From NCBI RefSeq assembly GCF_900142645.1, contig NZ_FRBP01000002.1, positions 186,001 to 250,000 on the forward strand: DNA of 64,000 nucleotides, written 5' to 3'. This document shows, one piece after another, positions 43,131-52,167 of this stretch (its first letter is position 1; each line of letters starts with the position of its first letter). This stretch comes from Eubacterium callanderi (GTDB lineage Bacteria > Bacillota > Clostridia > Eubacteriales > Eubacteriaceae). The position numbers and the translations under genes were made by a program. A model generated the notes under the pieces. That model did not search any database. It saw nothing but the letters and a program-made list of their open reading frames with translations, and had not been told where the DNA came from.

Positions 43131-43580
43131 TTAAAAGCTTGCAAAGGCCTTTCCAAACTCAACACAGGCATGACGGCCGGCATCATCCGGGAATTCCTTG
43201 ATCATCAGCCCTTCATCAAACAGACGTGCTCCGGTATGCCCGATCCGGTCTTCCCAGTCCCGCATCCATTCACCGTTGCCCCATCCATAGGAGCCAAAAA
43301 GCGCTACCTTTTTTCCCTTGAGCTTGGACTCAATTTCCTCAAAAAAAGGTTCAAAGGTATTCTTTTCAAGAGCTTCTCCATCCATGGAAGGGCATCCAAG
43401 GGCGACTTTATCATAATCCTCAATCCGCTCAATCGGAAACTGGCTTACATTATAAAGATCTGCTTTCTGGCCAGTCTCATCGATCCCATTGGAAATTTTT
43501 TCGGCCATGATCTCTGTATTTTCACTATTGCTCCAATAAATAACAGCAATATTTTTGTTATCTTCATTTTTTCTCATCAT
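43131..43580 (-). CDS. Flavodoxin
   Basis: 149 residues. The FMN phosphate loop YWSNSENTEIMAEKI and the isoalloxazine loops ALGCPSMDGEAL and LFGSYGWGNGEWM define a short-chain flavodoxin, a low-potential one-electron carrier that can replace ferredoxin when iron is scarce. The ATG at 43580, after AAGGAG, is preferred to a longer frame. Its location beside an iron-linked gene fits iron-responsive expression. A GGTATACC palindrome lies at 43625-43632 in its upstream region. Confidence 0.92.
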   Translation of the reverse strand: MMRKNEDNKNIAVIYWSNSENTEIMAEKISNGIDETGQKADLYNVSQFPIERIEDYDKVALGCPSMDGEALEKNTFEPFFEEIESKLKGKKVALFGSYGWGNGEWMRDWEDRIGHTGARLFDEGLMIKEFPDDAGRHACVEFGKAFASF

Positions 43581-43686
43581 CGTTCTCCTTAACGGTTCAT
43601 AAATCATCGAATATCTTAGTAAGAGGTATACCCCTGCGTTTGGAAATTAATCATATCTCGAACCAATATATCCGTTTTTTTCACTC

Positions 43687-44091
43687 TTAACCAGTATAAA
43701 TTGATTTTATCTTTACCGTCCGATCAAACGCTACCACAAGCTCTGCTGTTCCTTTTTCAAAGGAACACACCACTGTAATCTTCAGCTCCTTATCCCAGCT
43801 ATCGTCCTCAAGGCCAGCTATTTCTCTGAACTCGCCTTTTCCTTCAGACAGTCCCTCCCAGAGTATTTTGAGGTTCTGGGCATCCATTTCTTCTTTCGCT
43901 CTGGTGGTATATGGGAAATCGTCAGCCGCTTTTGCATAATCTCCTTCAGCCAGGACCTGCACCAACGAACGGGTGATTTCTTCAGATTTCGTCTTCGTAT
44001 CCTCGCCATATTTTCCCTTGTTGCAAGCCGTAAAGAGAAGCATAAGTGATACTGCAACTAAAAAAAATGCCAGATATTTTTTCTTTTTCAT
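43687..44091 (-). CDS. Lipoprotein, DUF3887-like
   Basis: 134 residues. A basic N-terminus, a hydrophobic stretch and lipobox LLFTACNKG place it on the outer face of the membrane after lipidation. The mature part is small and alpha/beta (SLVQVLAEGDYAKAADDF and an alternating beta tail ELVVAFDRTVKIKSI). This resembles the NTF2-like DUF3887 fold; assignment is moderate. The ATG follows GAGGA. Single-gene unit, function unknown. Confidence 0.65.
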   Translation of the reverse strand: MKKKKYLAFFLVAVSLMLLFTACNKGKYGEDTKTKSEEITRSLVQVLAEGDYAKAADDFPYTTRAKEEMDAQNLKILWEGLSEGKGEFREIAGLEDDSWDKELKITVVCSFEKGTAELVVAFDRTVKIKSIYTG

Positions 44092-44245
44092 TAATTCCTC
44101 ACTTTCCTTAGCGTATTATATCTTCTATTGGGAATAATATCAAGTAAAAGACTTTTTCACAAATTCAAAAAGCTTTTGCTTTTCGTCTCTATTTATATTA
44201 AACTAGAGAGTAACCACAAATTCTCAAATAATAAAGGGGTATCTG

Positions 44246-44704
44246 ATGAAACTTAAGATTAACTCGCGGGGAATTGGAAATGTTTTGCTGATTGCCCTTT
44301 TGGTTTTACTGATCATTCACATTCTGGTATTATTTGGAGTGGTATCACCCGACATTATCTGGGACACCACCATCACTGATAAGGCGTCAGTCGTAATTTC
44401 TGAATGGATTGCCATTTTTTTCATTCTGATGTTTATCTTTGGCATATTGCTCAAGCTAAACTATCTTCCTATGAAAAGCTTACGAAAAAGTGCGGACAGC
44501 ATTCTCTGGATTATGAGCCTCTATTATCTGCTGAATATCATCGGCAACTTCATGTCTGACAATCCCATTGAAAAGCTTTTGTATGCTCCTTTAACGCTGA
44601 TAATGATCCTTATGGCACTTCGCCTGATCTTTGCAAAGGATCTTGACCCAAAACACAGACGCAGAGCCCAGAAACGGCCTCAAAAAATACGAAGAGCTTC
44701 CTGA
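44246..44704 (+). CDS. Hypothetical four-helix membrane protein
   Basis: 152 residues with about four membrane segments (near 10-32, 48-70, 85-105, 112-130) and a very basic tail (KHRRRAQKRPQKIRRAS), so the C-terminus should face the cytoplasm. AAGGGG precedes the ATG. No family recognised. Its stop codon is embedded in the terminator hairpin that also closes the convergent redox operon. The 154-base gap upstream (44092-44245) shows no gene. Confidence 0.65.
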   Translation: MKLKINSRGIGNVLLIALLVLLIIHILVLFGVVSPDIIWDTTITDKASVVISEWIAIFFILMFIFGILLKLNYLPMKSLRKSADSILWIMSLYYLLNIIGNFMSDNPIEKLLYAPLTLIMILMALRLIFAKDLDPKHRRRAQKRPQKIRRAS

Positions 44705-44726
44705 AACAGGAAGCTCTTCTTTTTTA
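44691..44726. terminator. Bidirectional terminator
   Basis: GAAGAGCTTCCTG-AAA-CAGGAAGCTCTTC is a perfect 13-bp stem, followed by T7 on the plus strand and a T-rich run on the minus. Confidence 0.92.
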
Positions 44727-47700
44727 TTTGCGTGTTACCTTTTTAATTTCACCAGTGATTTCATTCATCAGGAAGTCCGTATATGGTATTTCCTCAAATA
44801 GGAAACCGTCCCTTTTCATCGGTACCAGACGGGCTGAGCCTTCACATCTGCCGCCTCGTATCTGGCCGCCAATCTCAACATCTAACAGCTCAGGTATCGC
44901 TGTCTGCAGTTCTCTGCGAATCAGGCCAGTACAGGTAGAACCAAGCTCTTCACCCAGAATTTTTCCAATTTCCACCACCATACCAATGTTGGTATAGGGC
45001 AGTGCGCGGGGGACAACTGGTGTGACACGCTGCATTCTGCCTTCGGTATTGATAAAGGTTCCTGCAACTTCTGGGAACGCCAGTGCCGGAAGAACAATGT
45101 CTGCCTTCTGGGCAGCCAAAGTCAGATGTGTATCCTGAACCATGATGAAATCATAGCCGGATAAATCTGCGTTGGGGTCTTCGCCAAAAATCATAATCCC
45201 TTTTGCATTGTCCAGTACTTCAGGTGTCTGAGTAACGCCCAGCAGGCCAAGTGCTTTGCTGTTATTTTTCTGTTCAACTCTGAAAACGCCGCGTCTCGGT
45301 CCATCACTCTTTCCTAAGAGAACCGCAATATCTGCTGCCAGAGCAGAAGCTTCTTCCGTGATATATTTGCCGCCAAGAACCACCATCGGGTGTTTTGCGT
45401 TCACCAGTGCATTCCCGATCATTTCAGATTCTTCGCTGATCTCAAGCGCTGCCAGAGAATCCCTTAAGGCTTCTAAACCATCAGGTATGTCCACTGCTTT
45501 ACGATTCTCAAGAACATATTTTGTAATTTCACCCAGGAAATCCAGGTCGTCACATTCGGTGGTGAATTCATCCCCAATGCGGTTCATCCCATCTTCAACA
45601 GCATTGATGAAGAAGATTGAAGCACCGCGTTTAGATGTCTGGCTGAGCTTATAGCGCAGTACAGGATTGTTTATACGCAGACATCCCAGCACCAGTATAG
45701 CGTCTGCTGAAAGGACTTCATCCATACTGTGGACTTCACCGCTGCATGGCAGCACGGCATCTTCGCCGTGGACAGTGTTGCTGAAGGAGAAGGTTTCTGC
45801 TCTCAAACTGTCTGCCAGCTTTTTAACCATGGCAATCTCTTCAGTAGTATATTTGGGTGAAACAGCAACTTTTAAAGCTTCCGCTCCATTTCTTGCAGAA
45901 ATGGTCTGTGCTTTTTTGGCAATCGCGACAAAAGCGTCATACCAGTCTGTTTCCTCCAGCTGTCCCTTCGCATTTCGGATTAACGGTTTGGTCAGGCGGC
46001 CACCCAGCTGAACCTGGTTCGTTCCAAAACGTCCGCGTCCACACATCACGCCTTCATTATGCGCAGCGCTAATATTTGTTGGCACTGCTTTCACGATGGT
46101 GTTGCCCATGGTTTCAACTACCATCTGGCAGCCGGCGCCGCAGTATCCACAGGTTGTCAGTGTCTTTTTCGTATCGGTCGGTACGTTTTTGAAGCCTCTC
46201 GCCCGCTCTCCCAGTGCTCCGGTAGGACATACAGAGATACAGGTCCCACAGGAAATACAGCCGGAATCAGCCAGTTTTCCGCCAAGGGCCGGTACTACGA
46301 CAGTATCAAAACCACGATTCATCAGGCCAAGAGCTGTCACACCAACTACCTCATCACAGGCGCGTACACAGCGCCCACAGAGAATACACTTATTGGGGTT
46401 ACGTACAATAAACGGGTGGTCGTCTTCAAAAATCAGCTCTTCATTTTCACCGCTAAAGCGTTCTGGAGCCACATCATACTGATTGGCATAATCCACCAGC
46501 TTACATTCAAAGTAATCGTGACAGCCGCATTCCAGACAGCGTGACGCTTCTTCTCTGGCCTGCTCAGGCGTATAACCCTTAACGATTTCTTCAAAGGTAT
46601 TCTTACGTTCCTCTGGTGACAGATGCGCCATCGGAGGCCGTTTATATTTCTTTTTGCCTTCCAGATAATCTGCGTCGATATCATCTCTGGTGACATAATA
46701 AGGTTTGCGATAATGGATTTCACGTCCCTGCAGATATTGGTTAATAAAACCGACCGCCTTTTTAGCTTCTCCAATGGCACGGATCGCAATAGAAGCTCCG
46801 TCATTTGCACAGTCACCACCTGCAAAGACACCTTCAAGGTTCGTTGTAAAGGTTTCTTCATCTGCGACAACTGTATTAAACTTTGTCAGTTCAATTCCGT
46901 CCATACCTTCCGGGTCAATCCCCTGGCCAATGGCCAGAATAACAGTATCCACATCAATAAGTTCAGTTTCACCTTCAATTGGAACAGGACGGCGGCGGCC
47001 GCTGGCATCCGGTTCACCCAGCTCCATTTTCTGAAGCAGCATCTGCTTGACATGACCATCTTTATCTTTGATAATTTCAATCGGATTGCACAGGTTTTTA
47101 AAGATAACGCCCTCTTCCTGCGCTTCCTTGATCTCTTCCTGTTCAGCAGGCATTTCCGCTACCGTACGGCGATACACATTGTAAACTTCCTTTGCACCTA
47201 AGCGCACTGCGCTTCTGCAGGCATCCATAGCAGTATTCCCGCCGCCAACAATGGCGACTTTGTCACCCAAGTTTGCCGGTTCATTATTGACAATCTGCCT
47301 GAGCAGTTCAATCCCGCCAATGACACCATCAGCGTCAACGCCTTCACAGCGCAGCCCGCTGCTGGTCCAGGCGCCAATAGCAACATACATGGCGTCATGC
47401 TGTTTTCTCAGACTCTCAAAGGGCATATCTGCGCCGATACGCACCCTTGTCTTAATGGTGACGCCCATATCCTCAATCAGCTTGATTTCCTCATCCAGAA
47501 CTGTTTTAGGCAGGCGGTATTCAGGAATCCCATAGCGCAGCATTCCACCGGCTTTGGGCATGGCTTCATAAATGGTGACCGCATGACCTGCTTTTCTCAG
47601 AAAGTAAGCTGCGGTCAGGCCGCCAGGGCCGCCACCGATAACACCAATACTTTTGTGGGTATCTGGCGCGATTTCAGGCATAAACATTCCCTTGTCGATA

Positions 47701-48230
47701 TCCAGATCCGCCGCAAAGCGCTTGAGCCATAAAATCGAAACAGGCTCGTCTACTAAACCCCGGCGGCAGGCCTTTTCGCAGGGATGCGGACAGACGCGTC
47801 CGATGGATGCCGGTAAAGGCAGGCGATCCTTGATCAGCTTGATAGCTTCCTCATATTCCCCATTGGCGATAAGCCCAACGTAACCCTGGCAGTCTGTCTG
47901 TCCCGGACATTCCAGCTGGCAGGGCGCCACACAATCGCCGATATGCTTGGATAACAGGAGTTCCAGATTTGTTTTTCTGGATTCCAGTACTCTGTCGGAA
48001 TTGGTTGTGATGACCATACCCTCCGCGATGGGCGTTGCGCAGGCCTTCAATAGCTTTGGATTGCCCTCAACCTCTACCATGCAGAGTCCACAGGAGCCAT
48101 AAACCTCGGTGCGTTCGTCATAGCAAAGAGTCGGGATGTCAATGCCGTTTTCACGGGCAACGTCTAAAATGGTCTGTTCTGCAAAACCCGTTACTTCTTT
48201 TCCATTAATATTAATTCTTAATTTCTTCAT
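44724..48230 (-). CDS. Large NuoG/GltD-fusion subunit, Stn-type (Bfu family) electron-bifurcating complex
   Basis: About 1,168 residues. Order: [2Fe-2S] domain (about 1-80; CYDERTEVYGSCGLC); NuoG-type HxxxC cluster (KHIGDCVAPCQLEC); GltD/NfnB-like flavoprotein (about 130-560; IGVIGGGPGGLTAAYFL, GGGNTAMDACRSA); two [4Fe-4S] sites (CILCGRCVRAC, CISCGTCISVCP); Mo-oxidoreductase Fe4S4 (CGYCGAGCQMV) and a shortened molybdopterin-fold domain to the end. No [FeFe] H-cluster motif (TSCCP) is seen, so it is not a hydrogenase. The fusion of NuoG to an NfnB-like module with NuoE/NuoF partners resembles StnC of Sporomusa, which couples NADP(H), NAD(H) and ferredoxin. The ATG at 48230 is chosen over a GTG inside the ribosome site. 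Confidence 0.82.
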   Translation of the reverse strand: MKKLRININGKEVTGFAEQTILDVARENGIDIPTLCYDERTEVYGSCGLCMVEVEGNPKLLKACATPIAEGMVITTNSDRVLESRKTNLELLLSKHIGDCVAPCQLECPGQTDCQGYVGLIANGEYEEAIKLIKDRLPLPASIGRVCPHPCEKACRRGLVDEPVSILWLKRFAADLDIDKGMFMPEIAPDTHKSIGVIGGGPGGLTAAYFLRKAGHAVTIYEAMPKAGGMLRYGIPEYRLPKTVLDEEIKLIEDMGVTIKTRVRIGADMPFESLRKQHDAMYVAIGAWTSSGLRCEGVDADGVIGGIELLRQIVNNEPANLGDKVAIVGGGNTAMDACRSAVRLGAKEVYNVYRRTVAEMPAEQEEIKEAQEEGVIFKNLCNPIEIIKDKDGHVKQMLLQKMELGEPDASGRRRPVPIEGETELIDVDTVILAIGQGIDPEGMDGIELTKFNTVVADEETFTTNLEGVFAGGDCANDGASIAIRAIGEAKKAVGFINQYLQGREIHYRKPYYVTRDDIDADYLEGKKKYKRPPMAHLSPEERKNTFEEIVKGYTPEQAREEASRCLECGCHDYFECKLVDYANQYDVAPERFSGENEELIFEDDHPFIVRNPNKCILCGRCVRACDEVVGVTALGLMNRGFDTVVVPALGGKLADSGCISCGTCISVCPTGALGERARGFKNVPTDTKKTLTTCGYCGAGCQMVVETMGNTIVKAVPTNISAAHNEGVMCGRGRFGTNQVQLGGRLTKPLIRNAKGQLEETDWYDAFVAIAKKAQTISARNGAEALKVAVSPKYTTEEIAMVKKLADSLRAETFSFSNTVHGEDAVLPCSGEVHSMDEVLSADAILVLGCLRINNPVLRYKLSQTSKRGASIFFINAVEDGMNRIGDEFTTECDDLDFLGEITKYVLENRKAVDIPDGLEALRDSLAALEISEESEMIGNALVNAKHPMVVLGGKYITEEASALAADIAVLLGKSDGPRRGVFRVEQKNNSKALGLLGVTQTPEVLDNAKGIMIFGEDPNADLSGYDFIMVQDTHLTLAAQKADIVLPALAFPEVAGTFINTEGRMQRVTPVVPRALPYTNIGMVVEIGKILGEELGSTCTGLIRRELQTAIPELLDVEIGGQIRGGRCEGSARLVPMKRDGFLFEEIPYTDFLMNEITGEIKKVTRK

Positions 48231-48244
48231 GTCCCTCACTCCTC

Positions 48245-50005
48245 CTAATCCACGGTTACCGCATCGAACTTACAAACGCTGGCACATTTGCCGCACTTGA
48301 TACATTTTTCCTGATCGATAACATGAACTTTCTTAGGTGCGCCCGATATAGCCTCAACAGGGCAGTTTTTAGCGCAACGGGTACAGCCAACGCATTTTTC
48401 TTCATCAATGCTGTAGGTAATCAGGGCCTTACAGCTGTGAGCTGTACATTTATGTTTGTAAATATGATCTTCATACTCATTTCTGAAATAACGCAATGTG
48501 GTAAGAACTGGATTCGGTGCGGTCTGACCAAGTCCGCACATAGAGCCCTCTTTAACCTTGAGACAGAGCTCTTCGAGAAGCTCGATGTCACCGTCACGTC
48601 CTTCGCCTTCTGTGATGCGTGTCAGAATTTCCAGCATACGCATGGTCCCAATACGGCAGTAGTTGCATTTACCGCATGATTCTTTCCGGGTAAAATCCAG
48701 GAAAAACCGAGCCATATCAACCATACATGTAGTTTCATCCATAACAACCATCCCGCCGGAGCCCATGATCGCACCGGTTTTGGTAATGGAAGGGTAGTCG
48801 ATAACCGTGTCCACCAGCTCAGCCGGAACACATCCACCAGATGGCCCACCCATCTGAACAGCCTTGAAGGCCTTGTCGTTTTTGATACCGCCGCCAATAT
48901 CATAAATGACATCGCGGAGGGTTAGTCCCATTGGAATTTCAACCAGACCACCTTTTTTGATTTTACCGGTTAATGCAAACACTTTGGTGCCCTTGGAATT
49001 TTCATTTCCGAGCTGTCCATAGGTCTCGCCTGAATTTCTGAATATCCATGGCACGTTCGCATAGGTTTCAACATTATTAATATTGGTTGGTTTTGCCCAG
49101 TAGCCCTTCTGTGCCGGAAACGGCGGCTTGAGACGGGGCATTCCGCGCTCGCCTTCAAGTGATGCGATTAAGGCAGTTTCTTCACCGCAGACAAAAGCGC
49201 CGGCACCTGCTTTGATTCTCAGATCAAAGCTGAAGGCTGAGCCAAAAATATTTTCGCCCAAATACCCTTTTTCCCGAGCCTGTCCGATGGCATTTTCAAG
49301 ACGCTTGATGGCCAGTGGATACTCGGCACGGACATAGACAACACCCTGTGCGGCGCCTATGGCCTTAGCGGCAATGATCATGCCTTCAATGAGGGCGTGG
49401 GGATCACTTTCGAGGACAGACCTGTCCATGAAAGCGCCAGGATCCCCTTCATCGGCGTTACAGACTAAATACTTAACATCCCCTTTTGCCTTATGAGCTT
49501 CGTTCCATTTAAACCATGTAGGGAAACCTGCTCCGCCTCGGCCAGCCAGACCAGCTACCTTAACGGTGTTGATTATGTCCTCCGGGGACATTTCCTTAAT
49601 CGCTTTTTCAGCGGCTTTATAACCGTCTACGGCCAGATAATCCTCAATGCGTTCTGGATCGATAATACCACAATTCTGGAGCACCACGCGCTTTTGTTTA
49701 GCGATCATTTCCTTGTCCTTCGCGGCCATTTCCAGATCTGTAATATTTTTCTGCCCAAGGATATGTTCATCTACAATGCGTTCGACATCAGAGGTATCTA
49801 CATTGACATAGGTAATCTTATTGCCGGAAGGATCAACCACATCCACAATGGGTTCCAGATAACAGGTACCAATACAGCCGGTTTTTTCAAGATCGATGCT
49901 CAGATTCTTTGCGGTAATCTGGTCTTTAAAAGATTCTTCTACCTTTGCGGCGCCAGCAGCGATACCACAGCTTCCCTGTCCAATGATTACTTTATATTTT
50001 TCCAT
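48245..50005 (-). CDS. NuoF/HydB-like NADH-FMN subunit of the Stn/Bfu complex
   Basis: 586 residues. An N-terminal thioredoxin-like [2Fe-2S] part (GQGSCGIAAGA, KTGCIGTCYLEP), the NADH/FMN-binding NuoF core (VAGLAGRGGAGFPTW, CNADEGDPGAFMDRSVLE), the SCGKCNYCRIG cluster and a C-terminal two-[4Fe-4S] ferredoxin domain (CVGCTRCAKNCP, CIKCGKCASVC). In bifurcating complexes this subunit holds the FMN at which electrons from two carriers merge or split. It follows the NuoE-like gene by 3 bases and precedes the large subunit by 14. Confidence 0.92.
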   Translation of the reverse strand: MEKYKVIIGQGSCGIAAGAAKVEESFKDQITAKNLSIDLEKTGCIGTCYLEPIVDVVDPSGNKITYVNVDTSDVERIVDEHILGQKNITDLEMAAKDKEMIAKQKRVVLQNCGIIDPERIEDYLAVDGYKAAEKAIKEMSPEDIINTVKVAGLAGRGGAGFPTWFKWNEAHKAKGDVKYLVCNADEGDPGAFMDRSVLESDPHALIEGMIIAAKAIGAAQGVVYVRAEYPLAIKRLENAIGQAREKGYLGENIFGSAFSFDLRIKAGAGAFVCGEETALIASLEGERGMPRLKPPFPAQKGYWAKPTNINNVETYANVPWIFRNSGETYGQLGNENSKGTKVFALTGKIKKGGLVEIPMGLTLRDVIYDIGGGIKNDKAFKAVQMGGPSGGCVPAELVDTVIDYPSITKTGAIMGSGGMVVMDETTCMVDMARFFLDFTRKESCGKCNYCRIGTMRMLEILTRITEGEGRDGDIELLEELCLKVKEGSMCGLGQTAPNPVLTTLRYFRNEYEDHIYKHKCTAHSCKALITYSIDEEKCVGCTRCAKNCPVEAISGAPKKVHVIDQEKCIKCGKCASVCKFDAVTVD

Positions 50006-50008
50006 CGC

Positions 50009-50527
50009 CTACGCCTCCTGTTCCTTCAGTTCTGTTAAAATGTTAACCACCTTATCCTTTGTGAGCTGCCCGTAGGTTTCTCCGTCGATCATCATAACCG
50101 GCGATAAAGAGCAGCAGCCCAGGCATGCGACATTCTCTAAAGTGAAAAGGCCATCCTCAGTGGTTTCCCCCTCCTTGATACCAAGATGCTCTACAACAGC
50201 TTCCTCAATCATCGAAGACCCATTAACATGGCATGCTGTTCCCTGGCAGAGCATGATCAAATGTTTACCGACAGGATTCATACGGAATTGGGCATAAAAA
50301 GTTGCGACACCGTATATTTTCGCTACGGGAATATCTGTTTCACGAGAAATATACAACATTAAATCCGGAGACAGATAGCCGTAGGTTTCCTGAGCCTTCT
50401 GCAGGATGGTAATCAGGCTTCCTGCTACATCGGCGTATGCGTCCAGAACTGCATCTAATTCTGGAAATTTGGGTTCATCCTGACAGCCGCAGCCACAGTG
50501 ATGATCATGATGGTGTTCGTGATTCAT
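50009..50527 (-). CDS. NuoE/HydC-like [2Fe-2S] subunit of the Stn/Bfu complex
   Basis: 172 residues. A thioredoxin-like [2Fe-2S] domain with ligands in MLCQGTACHVNGS and ENVACLGCCSLSPVM. The N-terminus is an unusual His/Cys-rich MNHEHHHDHHCGCGCQ, which could bind a metal. It is the first gene of the three-gene operon and passes electrons between the NuoF-like FMN site and the large subunit. The ATG follows AAGGAG. Confidence 0.92.
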   Translation of the reverse strand: MNHEHHHDHHCGCGCQDEPKFPELDAVLDAYADVAGSLITILQKAQETYGYLSPDLMLYISRETDIPVAKIYGVATFYAQFRMNPVGKHLIMLCQGTACHVNGSSMIEEAVVEHLGIKEGETTEDGLFTLENVACLGCCSLSPVMMIDGETYGQLTKDKVVNILTELKEQEA

Positions 50528-50615
50528 AATTACTCCTTACTTTCTTCTTCCTGATTTAACAGGATTCCTCATTTTCTTCCACTTGCACAATGTATCCAAT
50601 TTTTCAAAAGAAATT

Positions 50616-50641
50616 TTCCCGTTTTAAGACTAAAACGGGAA
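50616..50641. promoter_or_regulatory. Hairpin or palindrome in the leader of the redox operon
   Basis: TTCCCGTTTTA and TAAAACGGGAA are perfect 11-bp arms around AGAC, about 90 bases before the NuoE-like start codon. Candidate minus-strand -10 elements lie further upstream, so it is probably transcribed. It does not match the Rex site. The rest of 50528-50750 is AT-rich with no gene. Confidence 0.45.
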
Positions 50642-50750
50642 CGTTTTGCAGTAATATTTTCTTATTCTATAATATAAATCCTTATTGTTTTTATTATACT
50701 ACTATTTTTAAAATTTGCAAGCTTTTCTTGCGAATTTTTTCACCTTTATT

Positions 50751-51656
50751 CTAATAATTTTTTCTTTCACTTTTCATCTCAATGTTTTCTCCCAGCTGTG
50801 TTGCCGAAACTGCTTTTTTATTTGGAATAAGCGTCAGTATAATCCCACATAAAATAGCTGCAAACCCGCACATTGTATAAAAACTCGGAACCTCTCCAAC
50901 AAAGAAAAAGACAAAAACAGGGTTAAGTATTGGCTCCAGTAACGAGAGAATCGACGCTTCAAAAGCCGATACCAGACGGACCCCTTTTAGGAAAAACAGG
51001 TAAGAGATACCAATTTGGAATACACCGAGCAATATAAGGTACAGCCAGTTTACCGCGGGGATGCCCGAAAAAGCTATCTGGCTGTGCATAAACAAAAGCA
51101 TTACCCCAGCCATGATAAAATTGATAAATCCGATAATAGTGATGTCATCCATCGGATACTTTTTCTCCATAAAATACTGTTCAAGTGCATAGGCAATACC
51201 TGCCGATAAAGCTAAAAGATTTCCGGCAATAGCGGCCACATTCCCAGAGGCGTTCAGCGGGTCACAAAAAATAATGATAATTCCAGCCAAGATCGTAACC
51301 CTTGGAATAAACTCCCGTGCAACCAGCTTTTTTTTACCTCCGATAAGATAAGCCATATAGAGCCACAAGGGGGCCGTGCACTGCAGTATAATCGCGTTGG
51401 CGGCAGTTGTCAGCTTAGTGGCAATGACAAAACTGATGGTTAAATAAGTATAAGAAATAATAAGCCCGATATAATTTTTGCTGAACTTAATTTTTTTCCA
51501 TTTTATAAACGGTAGAAAAACGCAGCCTGCAATTAAACTTCTCGCAAAAGCAATGCTGATCGCACTCGCTTCAATGCTTTTAATCAAAAGGCCGCCTGTG
51601 CTCATTAGCGTGACGGCCAGTAAAATGAAGCATGCTCCTCTATTTTTTGAATTCAT
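50751..51656 (-). CDS. EamA/DMT-family transporter
   Basis: About 301 residues, ten membrane helices in two EamA repeats. The first repeat opens ACFILLAVTLMSTGGLLIKSI. Between them is the typical LSAGIAYALEQYFMEKKYP, and the second ends SLLEPILNPVFVFFFVGE. DMT members export amino acids, nucleosides or other metabolites. It directly follows ilvN on the same strand, which may point to branched-chain amino acid or precursor export. The start is uncertain between GTG at 51668 and ATG at 51656; the latter is used because it places the first helix normally. Confidence 0.88.
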   Translation of the reverse strand: MNSKNRGACFILLAVTLMSTGGLLIKSIEASAISIAFARSLIAGCVFLPFIKWKKIKFSKNYIGLIISYTYLTISFVIATKLTTAANAIILQCTAPLWLYMAYLIGGKKKLVAREFIPRVTILAGIIIIFCDPLNASGNVAAIAGNLLALSAGIAYALEQYFMEKKYPMDDITIIGFINFIMAGVMLLFMHSQIAFSGIPAVNWLYLILLGVFQIGISYLFFLKGVRLVSAFEASILSLLEPILNPVFVFFFVGEVPSFYTMCGFAAILCGIILTLIPNKKAVSATQLGENIEMKSERKNY

Positions 51657-51668
51657 TCCCCGCAGCAC

Positions 51669-52157
51669 CTAAATCATCCGATGCCCTCTCTGAAGGCCAG
51701 TATCTCCAGAGCGCACAAATTCCAAAATTCCATAGGGCTCAATCATATTAAAAAATGCGTCGACCTTATCCCGGGTACCGGTAATCTCCAACACCAGGCT
51801 TTCGCGCGCCACATCTACAACATTGGCTCTGAATAAGTTGGAGATTTCTACAATGTTGGAGCGGGTTTCATCATTGGCTTTGACTTTAATAAACACGAGC
51901 TCCCTGCGAATGGAATCCTCAGGCTTTAGCTCAATGACCTTGATGACATCGATAAGCTTATTCAGCTGTTTTTTTATTTGGGCGAGGATATGTTCATCAC
52001 CTGTAACTGTAATGGTGATACGTGAGACTTTGGCATCCTCTGTTGTGCCGACAGTCAGGCTGTCAATATTATAGCCGCGCCTTGCAAAAAGCCCTGCAAT
52101 ACGGCTCAAAACCCCAAAGTTATTTTCAACCAAGAGGGATAAACAATAGTTTTCCAT
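51669..52157 (-). CDS. ilvN: Acetolactate synthase regulatory subunit
   Basis: 162 residues with the N-terminal ACT domain (LVENNFGVLSRIAGLFARRG, YNIDSLTVGTTEDAKVSRI) and the family C-terminal domain (RRELVFIKVKA). It confers valine feedback on the catalytic subunit, whose gene ends 10 bases upstream. Length is normal for IlvN/IlvH. Confidence 0.95.
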   Translation of the reverse strand: MENYCLSLLVENNFGVLSRIAGLFARRGYNIDSLTVGTTEDAKVSRITITVTGDEHILAQIKKQLNKLIDVIKVIELKPEDSIRRELVFIKVKANDETRSNIVEISNLFRANVVDVARESLVLEITGTRDKVDAFFNMIEPYGILEFVRSGDTGLQRGHRMI

Positions 52158-52167
52158 GGCTTCTCTC

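Noticed and set aside
44724-46140. Formate dehydrogenase catalytic subunit
   Set aside because: The molybdopterin-fold part is shorter than in FdhA and no clear Sec/Cys active-site context was found; it looks like a NuoG-type remnant.
44724-50527. HydABC-type [FeFe] hydrogenase
   Set aside because: The large subunit lacks the H-cluster motifs (TSCCP and the other two) and carries a GltD-like flavoprotein and molybdopterin-fold domain instead.
50616-50641. Rex operator
   Set aside because: The site does not fit TTGTTAA-N4-TTAACAA.
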